Shown here: positions 45,307 to 56,860 of the stretch, piece after piece
How positions within the stretch are numbered: position 1 is the first letter of the stretch
How the letters are laid out: the number at the start of each line of letters is the position of its first letter
DNA from: Thalassia testudinum
Taxonomy: Eukaryota > Streptophyta > Magnoliopsida > Alismatales > Hydrocharitaceae
Reading direction: 5' to 3'
Assembly: GCA_037157565.1 (NCBI GenBank)
Contig: JAZHRO010000003.1
Location: forward strand, 71,178,501 to 71,242,500
DNA length: 64,000 bases
Made by a program: the position numbers and the translations under genes
The notes under the pieces: model-generated
Databases searched by the model: none
The model's input: only the letters and a program-made list of their open reading frames with translations
Told to the model about the DNA's origin: nothing

Positions 45307-45343
45307 GGCTTCTTTCTCTTTTGATTTCCCTCCTTACTTCACC

Positions 45344-46125
45344 ATGTACCCTTCCACATCTTTTACACACTTCCAATCGTATCCTCCTACCACCACTTAC
45401 GCCCAAGATGATTACTATCCCGACTTAACTTATAATTATCCATCCACTAGTCGGGATGACTTTGATTGGGGATATGAATTCAGACCTCAGTGTCCAGGAC
45501 CTAACCTTGGACAACAAGACTGTGATTACTATCCTTCCCAGAGCTACAATGATTATAGATCTCCATCCTTTGATGATCAACCTAACCAGATCTACAACCA
45601 TGAGGGATATGCTGATTATAACACTTACCCTCCCCAGAATTATGCTGAATATACGTCGCCACCAACCTTTAAACAACCTAAAATGACCTACTATCAAGGT
45701 GGGAACCGAGAACCTTGACATCTTGACTCCCCAACATTTAACCCAAACCCACCCAAACCTGAATCGAATCGGTCGGTTCAGGTGGACCAGATCCAGGATA
45801 GGGTGTTGGCTAATTTGAGGAATGCTATACAATCGTTAGAAGCTTAGCCAACACCATGCACTGAAGCATTGAAGCTTATGATAAAAATTATTGATGAGCT
45901 GAATAGCTCTTTATTAGATTTGCTCCAAAGTGTTAGGGATAGGGAATTGGGTGAGTTTCTTCTTGGGAAATTGTCGAGGTTGAGGATGAAATTTGTGGTT
46001 GCCCTAGTTAATCTTGGGATGATTCTCAAGATGAATCCTCCTCAAGAGAGCTAATGTCGGAATCCGCTCAGGCGCCTGTCGGGGGGATACATATTCTAAT
46101 ATTGGAGATGACTAGGTTGGGCTAG
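45344..46125 (+). pseudogene. E7 ORF1 (unknown Tyr-rich protein, decayed)
   Basis: Begins MYPSTSF at 45344. Shares with E4 ORF1: DWGYEF, YPSQSYNDYRSPSF, YNHEGYADY, MTYYQGG, LANLRNAIQSLEA, IIDELNSSLLDLLQ, EFLLGKLSRLRMKFVVAL and a final APVGG. In-frame stops at about 45716 and 45845 and a one-base shift near 46008 break it. After that shift it ends at TAG 46123-46125, the position equivalent to the E4 stop. The pattern of matches (motifs kept, third positions varied) suggests past selection on the protein. Confidence 0.65.
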
Positions 46126-46805
46126 AGCAACCCTTTGAGGATGAATCAAGTTTCTCACTCAAGATCCTAGAGCAAGGGAATGACGAAAAATATGTCTCCA
46201 CGAACCATGAAATGACAAATGATTTTGAGACATATATAAATGAGGATCATGAATTCTTTGATTCTGAGGGTGAAAAATGTTTTGGTGAAGTCTCATTTGA
46301 ACTCAAGGAAGAGGATTCTAGTGAAACAATCAGGCTCGAGTATGACAAACTATTTGATAACCCGATCATTGAAGATTATGATCATGTTGTGGCTATCTTC
46401 GACGATTCAAATCCTGATGACTCAATTAGTAGCCCCATTCCTCAAACACAACCTAAAGAATTGAAAGATGATATTTTTGATATCACCAAACCCAAGTCAA
46501 TCCTTATTCAGCCATAACTTTTGGACTTGGGTACCTTAGATGGGGTGTACAACGATTTAGAGGTCCCAGAAACATTGATTTCAAAGGATAGGAAGTTGGA
46601 AATAAAAATTTGCAAGTCTAATTCTAAGGTAACTTTGATTTTGGATTTAAGGGTTCCTGTTGACATGAAACCACCTATCTTCTTTATGGACCCTTATGAT
46701 ACCTTTCACGTGCGACCCAAGCCTGGAATAACTAATTATTTTTCTGAGCTAAATGTTAAGTGGACAATCGCACCTATTGAACCATCTTCACCCGTTGTCC
46801 AATAA
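46126..46805 (+). pseudogene. E7 ORF2 (unknown acidic protein)
   Basis: Frame 3: MTNDFETYINEDHEFFDSEGEKC at 46212, then KPKSILIQP and a stop at 46515-46517, then LDLGTLDGVYNDLEVPE and RVPVDMKPPIFF to 46805. It aligns with the E3 and E4 ORF2 pieces (YI-EDHE, PKSILI, LDLEIS-GV, RVP). It lies in the -1 frame relative to ORF1 in both E4 and E7. A hydrophobic stretch (INLFILILSCTCEFLIS, about 46980-47030) follows after further stops. Unknown function. Confidence 0.45.
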
Positions 46806-47170
46806 TTTGATCTTGGGTTGCACACCACTAAACTGTAGGCTCGGCCCCACAAACACAACAACCTTCGATTTTGGGTGATTTTCATCTAGAACCTTAGAAC
46901 TACTCAACCCTTAGGCATGGGTTTCCACCATAACTTGGTCCACATTTGTGGACATATTCTATTGGTAGATTTCAGGATCAACCTTTTCATTTTGATTTTG
47001 TCCTGCACTTGTGAATTCTTAATTTCTTCTTTGTATGTATGTTATGCCTAGCTGAAGGGATTAAACTTAGCGCATGTGTATACACTTTTCTCTCTGCGGA
47101 GCTGACTGGATTTTCACGACACTCAGGTGATATTTTGTTTACTCCACCCTTTTCATCTCTTTATTTTTAT

Positions 47171-47205
47171 AATGAGGACATTGCATCATTTAGGCATGGG
47201 GATAT
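47171..47205 (+). other. E7 internal polypurine-like motif
   Basis: AATGAGGACATTGCATCATT followed by TAGGCATGGGGATATGG. The clearest copy of the motif shared by six elements. Confidence 0.6.
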
Positions 47206-47630
47206 GGATAATCAATTCCTGAAATCATTATGTTAACTCCACAGAATTTCTTCTAGTTTCTGATAAAATTTAAAAAAAATTGAAAATTTGAGAAAAAAAA
47301 ATAGAAAAAAAATTAGGAAAAGAGAACTTAGGCATTTGGAAGTTATTAACTTTAGGAAATGATACAAGAGGACATAAACACTTAGACTCTTTAGGTCTTC
47401 AGGCTTAATTAGCCTGGGTGTCCACTGAAATGTGGACTTAGTCTCGAGTCCTCGCCTATTCAAATTCATTTTTAATTTGGCTAATAAATTGGGATGATAA
47501 GTATGCGACTTATCAACCTGCCCTCTGATTCGGGGGGATTTTAAGGCTAAGCATCTACACACTATTCGCACTGACTCACTTTTCAATGATTTTTACGGAA
47601 ATTGGGTAGCTAATGGATTGACTTGGGAGG

Positions 47631-47930
47631 TATGGCTGGCAAGTTGTCGGTGGTAATAGCTCATCGGTCGGTTGTCCAGAGCCCAGCCACAAGATCATTT
47701 TCATTGTACTGCCTTTAGGTAAATCTTAGATCAGGGAAGCCACCTACTTAAAAAAAATGAAAAAAAGAAAAAAATGAAGCACCCAAAAAGAAATGAAAAA
47801 AATATAATAATAATAGAAAAAGGAGAAAGTAAAACAAAGAAAACAAATAAAACCACACTTCACCGCACAAGTATGGCTGGCAAGTTGTCAGTGGTAACAG
47901 CTCATCGGTCGGTTATCCAGATCCCAGCTC
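47631..47930 (+). repeat. E7 paired hairpin repeat flanking purine tract
   Basis: Direct copies 47631-47688 and 47871-47930, each TATGGCTGGCAAGTTGTC ... GGTCGGTT-TCCAGA-CCCAG, about 180 bp apart. Between them are roughly 110 bases almost entirely A and G. Confidence 0.7.
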
Positions 47931-48457
47931 AAAAAAAGATGCACAATAAATCCCAAAACACTAAGGGAAGAAGTGGGGAAGTAGAATGAACCAGGGATAT
48001 TTGTACTAGGTTTGCCCTGGTGTTGACCTCATAAATAAAAGTAGGGAGAAAGCTACCGATCGAAAAGATAAACCTCCAGGCAAGGTCACCTAGGGTTGTA
48101 GAAACCCGAAGTCCGTTTCAACGGCCATCTAGTGACTCTTTCACTATTTTCACAAGATGCTTTGCACTTAGAGTCCTTTTCGAGTCTTGGGCGGGTTGGG
48201 TAGCTATAAAAAGTTATCGCAAAACTCTCAAACTCCAAAGGTACAAAAAAATTAGAAAAGAAGAAAAATAATAAAAAAATGTATTTTTCCTTTTCAACTA
48301 AGGCGAGGACTTGGGTGGTCTACATTCTGGCAGGCACCCGGGTACTGTTGAGTTTTCGTAGTTTAGGATGCTAGTTGAAATTTTCTATTGTTAATAAACG
48401 ACTTAGGCTTAAGCGATCTAATCCTAATTCTACTTACATAGATAGCCTATAGTTTAA

Positions 48458-48494
48458 TTTTGCTAGGGACTACCAAAAGATAAGCATGGGGGTA
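48458..48494 (+). other. E7 polypurine tract and stem-loop
   Basis: TTTTGCTAG-GGA-CTACCAAAA (one mismatch), then GATAAGCATGGGGGTA and the LTR at 48495. Confidence 0.8.
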
Positions 48495-49978
48495 TGATGT
48501 AAACACATTTATTGAGGGTAAAATGGCTATTCATGCAAGTTCCTAGGCTTAGATTTGCATTTCATGTTATAAATATTGCATAGCATGCAACATTATGCAT
48601 TTAGAGTAGTTGTATATAATTTAGGTTAATTGCATCCTTTTTGTGGTTAGGAGAGAAGGTTATTTATTTCGAAGCCTTGGATTAACGACTTGACCGTGAA
48701 GATTTGATTGAGACAATGATCAGAGTCCAGTGCCTTTGAAATTGCCTCGATCGGAGTCCTGAAGCACCACATGCAGTCTGAGGAAGATCAACGGCCAAGG
48801 GACTAGGAGACATAATTCAGAACTTCAAATGACAAATCCGAACATGTGGATGGATTTGAATCGACAATCGTAACCTGACGGTGTGAAAATCGTCCCAATC
48901 CGACCATTTAGCAACCCCTACAACAAGAAGATGGACAGCCTAGAGTGCGCCACATCGCGCATCCCAGGCTGCCTAGCGCACGCACACGTGCAACAATGTG
49001 GGTGCGCGTGCACGTAGGCACGCATGCGCACAATGCAGCATAGTACAACGTCAGCACAGCGCCAGCGTATGGGCGTGCACCTGCGGCAAGGTAGGGGAGC
49101 GCAGCGCCAGCTATGCATGAGCTAGACTTACATTGATGCTTACAACCGTTGCTAATTTTTTGCATGGTGAGCAGGCGTGAGCTACCTACAGCAATGCTTT
49201 TAGCGACGACCTGGATGTCACTAATGGTCCCATACCTATTTTAGCCTCTTCTACTCCACTATAAAAGGACCTACACCCCCTCCCTTCCAAGCCATCTCTA
49301 CCTACTCTACTCCCACCTACTCCCAAGCTCTAGGAATCCTACCAATGCTCCATTAGAGCTTGTTCTCAAGCTCCCAAGGCTCCTATTAGTGTAGCAAACC
49401 TCTACACCATCAAATATTCATCCATCTTCCCATCCCCCTTCATATGTCTCCTTGGAGCCGTCCTCCAACCTCCATTCCGGTAGTAGATCATCTCCGTCTT
49501 CTCACCTCCATTCTAGAGCCACGTCAATGCTTTCCTCAACCCGACGTCCTCTTGCATCTCACCTCTGTCATCTCGCTCCTCAACTCCTTCGTCCGAGCAT
49601 CTGTCAGGCACCGTCATCTCGCCGAACAGTCAATTCGGGAGATTTCCTCTCACCTCCCTCTCTTTTTATGCTTTCATAGTTTATTTCATAGTTTATTGTA
49701 ATTGACATTGGAAGTGATATATATTAGATTTGTTCTATATCTCCTATGATACATTTTGCTTTTCTTACAAAAATACAAAAAAAAATAACAAAACCCTAAA
49801 ATACCAAAAACAAACATAACGAAGTGCGATTTTAAATAAAGTAATTGTCGCCTTCCTGTGTTTGACCTGGGAATCCCTTGGAATTTCGGTATGAATTTTA
49901 TCTGATTGACGTGTTTTGCAACTACGATGATAGGTTACTTGTAACCCTAATTTCTAACACACGAAATGCGCTCGGCCA
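48495..49978 (+). mobile_element. E7 3' LTR
   Basis: Full-length copy, 1,484 bp. TATAAAAG at 49260-49267. The dyad seen in the 5' copy is partly decayed here. ORFs 49444-49701 and others are LTR shadows also present in the 5' copy. Confidence 0.9.
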
Positions 49979-49983
49979 CTGGT

Positions 49984-51543
49984 CCCCTCACTCTCCTTTG
50001 TCCGAGACTCCAATGGCCAAATTGGAGGCACTAAAGCCTTCCTCTCTTCTTTGTGACCAAAACACATCAAAGTTCGGGTGCCCTCGACCCTTCCTCGCAG
50101 TCGCTCTCTCACCAGAGTCTTCATCCCTTCCACATCCAGCCATCACACCGGTGAGGAATTCCTCTCCCATTCATCCCCTACTTAGGTTCAAGTACTTCCC
50201 CTCTCTCTCCTAATCCTTTCCAACCCATTCCCCTCTTCTTTTGACCAACGATCACCTCCTTTCCCTATCGTCTCCTCTGCCTCTGGCAAGGACTCGGGTG
50301 AGTCCACACTATTGCTCCACTACATGAAACCCAACGCCACCATCGCCAAAATTACCACCATCGCTCCACTTTCAAAAGCCCCAACTTAATTTAGGCTTCC
50401 AAGTACTCCTCATCCTCTTTGATTGAACCCATATACTTCATCGTCAACAGCCTATGAAACCCCTCCACATCACCACTAGCACATTTGCCGAGGTTGATGA
50501 AGCATCTGAGCTATTTTAATTGGGTTGCGAGGCCATGTTCATGGATTTTAGGTTTTGCCGGAGCTTTGTCATCGCCGTCAGTTATCCACCTCTGTCCGCT
50601 TGTCTCCAACCATCATCCAACCTACAACTGCTTGCATTCAATGTGGGTTCACTACCTGAAGGCATCTACACTAGTAATTGAGTGAAAGGGTAGCATCAGC
50701 ATCTCCAATTGCTCGAGACTCCAACTGTTGTGCATGTGAGGAAGAGTACCCAAAGATAGTCCCCTTCATATGGGAATGAGTTGCAAATCTCACATAAAAG
50801 GAAAATGTGCTGAAGGTTGTCTGCCTCGAATGCAAGGGGGATGAGGTCCCTCGTGCACTCCCCAATGCATGTGCTCGCTCAAGCACCCTCACCTGCGATC
50901 ATGTCTGCAAGTCTGGGTTGGATCCGATTAACCTGAATACCTAGGCCTGAGTTAGTTCTAAGGAAGGAAACTCTAAGAGGGAGTAGGAGGCCTTTGCACC
51001 TCGAGATCCATGCCCTTCTCTCTTTTAACACTTAGCCTTGTCAGTCTTAGTGAGGTCCTTTTGCCATGCTCATGTGAAAGCCTTATACTCCACTACTGTT
51101 GCTTTGACTTTGCCATTGCTGATGCTCGGAGGATAAGGCGTCCAAGCCGTGGTTCCGCCGATTGACCATGGTGCTTGATTAGTTCTGATATTGACGTGGA
51201 TAATTAATTCAGGATACTTTTCATATATTTGAGTTTACTGTAGAAATTAACATTAGGGTTCAATTGGTGGTTCAAACCACCATTTTAACCCCATCTTTTG
51301 CACTATGATTCTTAATCTTATTACGAAATTATTATGATTTATATTGAGCAATATTTTGATAAAATTTGCATGTCTTTCATGACAATTGTGATTAGTGATT
51401 GAATTACCAATTTGCTCCCTACGAACGACCTTGGACTCAATTTCCTTGTTTTCAAGCACTATTATAAATTTAAATGTTGTTGCATTTTTGTTGATCATAC
51501 TACAACGAGAATTTAATAAAACTCGACGAATTTGCACTCAACA
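49984..51543 (+). mobile_element. E2 LTR, fragment 3 of 3
   Basis: Continues after E7. The last 350 bp or so (51190-51543) align with the end of the E8 LTR (CTCCCTACGAACGACCTTGGACTC is shared almost exactly) and end ...CACTCAACA. The middle (49990-51170) has no visible match in the E8 LTR, so the two LTRs share both ends but not the centre. No cellular gene was recognised in this stretch. Confidence 0.65.
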
Positions 51544-51579
51544 GAGGTACAAGTGGTGGTGCTCTATATGGTTGGTACT
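51544..51579. other. 36-bp spacer between E2 and E8 LTRs
   Basis: Short sequence between the end of one LTR (CAACA) and the start of the next (TGATGG). It belongs to neither LTR by alignment and may be the only visible non-retrotransposon DNA in the window. Confidence 0.5.
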
Positions 51580-53020
51580 TGATGGGAACACCATCATAAG
51601 CCCTAACTGGTCACTTTTTAGTGAGGTTTAAAAGATAAATGCTCCAACATAACCATCTGAGGGTTGTAACTCCACTTAAGGCTGTTTTGAGAGGAGAACA
51701 TGAAAGTAGGTTTAATTTTGTAATTTTAATAGCATATCATATACACAGAAAAACCAAGGGGTTTGTTAGGTGTTAATCTAAGGTCAATTGAGCATTAAAG
51801 ATCAATAAGCGTGTTCATTCATAAAGAAAAGGGATTTCAAGCATTTCGAGAATCAATACAGCATAAAAAATTCTAATTTCATACTAACTTAAATTATAGA
51901 GGTTTTGGTCAAGATAAAATTCATCTGAACCTTATAAAATTCATAGAAAAATATTCCTTGAGGTTTGGTATCCTTGATTTGACTTTTGGAACCTATTTTA
52001 ACCTCAAATAGAGTCTTAGACGGAATTCTGCCCTAATTTGGTTTTTTACGTAAATTACCCAGTCAAACTTGGTCAAAACTAAAATATGACCCCACCATCA
52101 TATTCCTTGGGTCCAAATTATGTTTTACCAAAATTTGGGCCCAATTAGATTCCATCATTACCTAGTTTACATTTTAGTCCATTTAAAGTCTATTTCTCTC
52201 ATTTAAGCCCCTAAGTTTTCAAATCTTTGCTATCAGGTCCTTAACTTTGTCATCATTTCTTGTAAAATTGTCCCTACAACCACTCCAGGTCCTCACCAAA
52301 CTCCATCGCCTTCACGCCGCCGAGTCTAGACTTCTGACCATATACCTGATTACTCGGTACTGTTCACTCGGTTCTAAGCTAAGATAGAATAAGGAGAATC
52401 TGAGAGAGAAGCGGGTAGGGTTTTGCACTTTTGCCCTCATCTCCTCTCAGCACTTAGTGTCCCTGAGCTTCTTTGAGGCCCTTATGCCTTACACACATAG
52501 TGCTGCTGCACCTCCTCTGTAAGGCTTTGTACGAGGCCCTTGAGCCTTTCTTGCTGCTGCTATGTTCTTGAGAGGGAGGGAGCCTTGTGCTCTTGTTGCC
52601 TCCTATGGTGTTGTTCTTGCTAAGGCTTAACACTTAAGCTGTCTGAAACATAAGGCCAACGTCTGAGGCCCTCTGCTGGTTATTGTGGATACATAATTGA
52701 CGTGGAAAATTTGACAGTGCTTACTATGCATTCATTTGAATATTCGTAAGCTTAACTTTGAGGGGTTCATTTGGTGAGTCAAATCACCATTTTAACTCAA
52801 CCTTTTTGCACTCTTATTCTAATTCTTGTTGAAATATCACTTTGAATAATCATTGCTTTCTATTACTTCTTGTGATTGGTGAATTAAAACTGCATTTTTA
52901 CTCCCTACGAACGACCTTGGACTCTATTTTCTAAATCTGAGTTTATAAATTTAGATGATTTAAGCGATTTTGTCCTACACTGCGATGCATTTCTTAAACC
53001 TTGACGATTTTGCTGGAACA
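51580..53020 (+). mobile_element. E8 5' LTR
   Basis: 1,441 bp. Starts with the perfect dyad TGATGG-GAACA-CCATCA, ends GCTGGAACA before a PBS. Same family as the E2 LTR at both ends. No clear TATA box was seen. The centre (52280-52680) is rich in GAGGCCCTT-like and TGCTGC runs. Confidence 0.85.
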
Positions 53021-53023
53021 TTT

Positions 53024-53041
53024 TGGTACCGTAGTCGGGGA
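53024..53041 (+). other. E8 primer-binding site (decayed tRNA-Asp)
   Basis: TGGTACCGTAGTCGGGGA, 14 of 18 positions matching the tRNA-Asp complement, three bases after the LTR. Confidence 0.75.
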
Positions 53042-54379
53042 GCGACGCGCAGTTTGATTTCACTAATTACAATTTCTGATCTGATACTATCTTGTTCTAT
53101 CTATTTTGTTGTGGTTGTGCGAGGTACACGAAGAAGATCAGCCACACGACAACCACTCCAGGGGCAGGTAATATCATTTCCTTCTTCTTAAGATCCTATC
53201 TTTGGAAAAAATTAAAAAGAGAAATCAATTAAGATCAACTCGTAATTCTTATTGGACTTAATCACTTGAGTTGCCTGATTTGTTTGATTTTAAACATCCC
53301 CACCCAGATTTCTGCACTTACTAAGGATTTAAGGTTCCTAGAGCTGTTCACCTTCTTGATTGAGCCCTAGGTACCACATTTGGAAAGAATTGGATATGGA
53401 AAAAGAAGTAAATTAGAGTTTCAATTTTTATGGTTTTGAGGATAACACACTTGCCTAAATAAAAAGAGCATTGATTTCCCACGTTGTGTGTCACCCAAGC
53501 CTTTCTTGAATTGACATAATGAAGAAAACCCTAAAAAAAGGCTCTAACATTCATTTCAATCCTTAAAATTTTGACTTAATAACTTGCTTGCAAACCAGTA
53601 AGGGTGATTTTGGGTTCATTACCCAACTCATCCTAAATATTAGGGTAGGTTAGGTGAAGTTGACCCACCTTATGGGCTAATAAACCTTCAAATTTGGTCA
53701 CAAATCATAGTTCAACTCTATATTTCAAGTGAAATTCAAAGCACCATAATTGAAGATTAAAATTAGTAGACTCAAGGGGTCAAGTTGCTCATTTTGGTCT
53801 ATTTGGATTCTTAGTGACAAGCATGGTCGGGTGGGAGAAACCCTGTAACTTGTGGGGATGCTCTATCATGTAGTGGTCTTTATGGGACTCTCACTTCCTG
53901 GCCACCCATGTATTTCTCGGGTGAGTGATTTTCTAATCAAGTGGTATCATCTGCCTCAAACTTCCTTAGTCATCCAAATATCTTTAGGTCCCTCGATTGG
54001 GTCTATTACACCTTTTGCCCTCATATGGCTCACTAGTTTATGTTCGGGAAGAGGTCCTTAAGATCACCCTTGACACTTCCATTAGCAGTTCACTCTTGTC
54101 GAGGTCAAGCCTCGAATCACTTGTTTGTGCTACCTTCCGATCATATTGATATCTCTTCCAACTCTTCAACTTCTGAGCCTAAATCTCCTTCAGCTATATC
54201 TATGGAAAGTTAAGAAGGAGAGCCCAATCTCTAGAATTAGCTACTGCACCACAATGATCTCTTTCAAGCATTCATGAACCCACTACAGCATCCTATGATG
54301 AGAGATCATTACAATCCTGCAAGGTAGCAATTGAACTTAGAGTTCAGATTCCAGCTAGAGGACTTGATATTGAACTCAA
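53042..54379 (+). other. E8 leader
   Basis: About 1.3 kb with no recognisable domain. TTGTGCGAGGTACACG near 53116 may be a decayed form of the TGCAG|GTAC site seen in E4 and E7. Gag similarity begins only near 54380. Confidence 0.5.
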
Positions 54380-55945
54380 GCCAAATATGCTTCATGCTAT
54401 CCCCAAATTTCATTGGCTTAACTCCAAAGATCCTTTCCAGCACATCCAGCAATTGAAACATCTGGGCCAAACCTTCGGACCCTCAGTTCAGAATTGAGAT
54501 ATCTTGCTCATGATGTGTTCTTTTTCTCCCTCATGCATAGAGTTGCCCACTGGTACCAAACTTTGACCCGTCCGATCAACACTTAGGCTAAACTTTAATC
54601 TAAATTCCTGAAGAAATATTTTCCAGTTGGTTAGAGAAATACTTTGAGGCACCAGATCACTCACTTTACGCAAAATCTGGGAGAACCACTTCATGAGGCA
54701 TGGGATCACTTTTTGGATCTCATGTGGAAATGCCTCGATCATGGAGTTCCTAAATGGGAACAGATGCAGTCCTTTTACCAGGGACTCCGTGAAGATATTA
54801 GACTCTTTATCAATGCAACCTATGGTGGCAACATCATGGGTTAGCATGAAGATACCATTTGGAAGATTCTCGAGAATATGTGCGAGAATTCCATAAACAA
54901 TGAATCTATGGGTATGTTCGACCGAATGACTAGCAGTGCATTGACAAACACCCGAGGGGTACACGAGACTTAAGGCCTATCCGCATCCATCAATCTAGAA
55001 CTGATGGCTAGCTACCTGGACATGGTCTCTGTTATTGAGAAAAAGGTGGATGAATTGACTCGACATCTGCAGAGAGTAACATCAGCACAACAGAGTACGT
55101 ATGCGCAACCACCCTCTGGTAGGGAGGTTATGCATAACAGTTATCACCACTCTCACCAGGGGATCGACTCATATCCACCTCTGTCTGATCTTGGTTTTTG
55201 AGGAAACTCTGGAACTACCTACTCTAGTTGGGGGAACTCTGAACCCTTGTATTCTGACTTCTCTGTAGTTTCTTAGACCTGCAAGGATCTCCACACCATC
55301 TAGAATGATCCATTTGCTAACACCTATAACCCTAGATGGTATAATCATCCCAACTTTGCGTGGCCTGGAAATAATCAAAATCTGAGATCTGAATTTCAAC
55401 ATCGACCACAAGCTCCATGCCCTTACTATCCTCCCCAGCCTAGGCCCAATCCAAATTATCAATCCGAGTCATCAAGGGAATATAAAATGACTCTTATCCT
55501 ACAAATCCTGGTTGACATTCAAAAGACTAATGCGACTATGTAAAAATAGCATAAAGATGAGATCGTACAGGTTCAAAATCAGATCGCACAGATGGAAAAT
55601 TCTCGCCAGCTTGGGGCACTTCCATCTCAGGCTCTACCAAATCCAAATAACTTGTCGAACTAGAGACACGTGATGAACCTAAATCAAGGTGAAGCACACA
55701 ATGTTTACCAAGCCCCTTCTGCTCCATCACCCGATGCGATGGAGGCTTCGACATCATACTTACGATATCAGCAGCAACCACCACTTCTTCAAACTCCTAA
55801 CCAAAACCTGGTAGGACTAAATTTTGTTACCACTCATCGTGGTAAGACAACTCAAGATCCACCTTATCCAAGCCACTCTCAACCTGGTAGTTCAGAGCCT
55901 AACCCTAGCTTGGTTATCTTGGACACCAATATTCCAGATCTATAA
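54380..55945 (+). pseudogene. gag: E8 gag (heavily decayed)
   Basis: Capsid similarity starts near 54380 (ELKPNMLHAIPKFHWL, DPFQHIQQLKHL), moves to frame 2 by about 54495 (AHDVFFFSLMHRVAHWY, SKFLKKYFPV) and continues with LGEPLHEAWDHFLDLMWKC, GVPKWEQMQSFYQGLRE. A helical stretch follows at about 55004 (MASYLDMVSVIEKKVDELTRHL). A Pro/Gln/Asn-rich tail extends to 55945. More than ten in-frame stops. No clear zinc knuckle was found. Confidence 0.8.
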
Positions 55946-55993
55946 CCTGAACTAATCCTAGAGGAACCTACAGAGGTTCCATTTCCTGAGGCC

Positions 55994-56860
55994 TTGACCA
56001 AAGGAGAAAGGAATCCCAAACCTGTGGCACTTGAGGAAGATCTGGTCAAGCTCTTTGAGCAAGTCCAGATAAACATCCCCTTGGTGGTTGCGAGCTGTCA
56101 TGTACTGGCATACGTGAGATTTCTGAAGGATTTATGTACACCTAAGCATAAGCCTCAAAGTAATGATGGGACTTCAATCGTATTGTCTGAGCAAGTTAGC
56201 TCGATCATTTTGAGCAAGCTCTCGAGAAAAGCGAAAGATCCTGACACCCCTTTAATATCTTGCAAAGTCGGTGATTTAGAATTTGATCGAGCATTATTGG
56301 ATTTAGGAACCTCAATAAACTTAATACCTACATCCCTAGTAGACCATTTTGAGGAAACTGAGGTCAAACCGACTGAGGTGACTTTCCAGTTAGCAGATTG
56401 ATCAATTAAGTCACCTAGAGGAATTCTCGAGGATGTTCTTGTATGGATCCATGATTTCTACTTTCCAATGGACTACATTGTGTTAGACATGGAGACTCCT
56501 GAAAATCTGAGGAGCACACCGATCATTTTAAGGAGACCTTTCCTACCAACAACTAAGGAAAATATCAATTACGAAGAGGGTCAGATGGAGTTGAAATTTG
56601 GGAACCAAACACTAAAGATTAATATCTTTAAGGTGTAGAAAGGAATAAATTATTGGGTAATTGAGGAAGTATATGACATTAGTGTTGTGGTTGAGGGCCC
56701 ACTTGCAAAGGAAGACCAGATTATTTCTGATCCTCAACCCCATGAAAATTCTAACCCGTAGATAGAGGAGCCTAGAGCTAATCTAGATTCACCCTTAGCT
56801 CCCACTTTATCTTCTGAGGCCCATCCCGAACCCCCTCCTGCTGTTGATAACCCAATTATG
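55994..56860 (+). pseudogene. E8 protease and linker
   Basis: Frame 2: LVKLFEQVQINIPL, then LLDLGTSINLIP with the catalytic Asp at 56300-56302, VKPTEVTFQLAD, a stop at 56399 (a CGA-type Arg in relatives), PRGILEDVLV, PIILRRPFLPTT (an Arg where Gly is usual). Linker with stops at about 56637 and 56759. Confidence 0.85.

Larger units (their letters stand above)
46806..48457 (+). other. E7 structured 3' untranslated region
   Basis: Non-coding. Order: GGTCCACA-type dyad (46937-46954), internal polypurine motif (47171-47205), GATAAGT-ATGCG-ACTTATC dyad (about 47493-47513), CCCTC/GGGGG dyad, repeat copy 1 (47631-47688), A-rich purine tract (47748-47860), repeat copy 2 (47871-47930). Confidence 0.65.
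42884..49978 (+). mobile_element. E7: pol-less LTR retrotransposon related to E3/E4
   Basis: 7,095 bp in the E2 LTR. LTRs 42884-44093 (1,210 bp) and 48495-49978 (1,484 bp). Flanks CCGGC and CTGGT differ by two C/T changes and probably are a decayed duplication. It carries PBS, leader with putative intron, ORF1 and ORF2 remnants, and the structured 3' region. No gag or pol. The sequence is well diverged from E3/E4 but in the same order throughout. Confidence 0.9.

Noticed and set aside
50671..50892. Cellular gene in the E2 LTR centre (49984-51180)
   Set aside because: Open frames are short, and no domain or splice pattern is visible. The flanks show it is internal to an LTR.
51540..51580. E2-E8 junction as an integrated two-LTR circle
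   Set aside because: A circle junction should have identical LTRs with at most a few extra bases. Here the LTRs differ strongly in the centre and are 36 bp apart.
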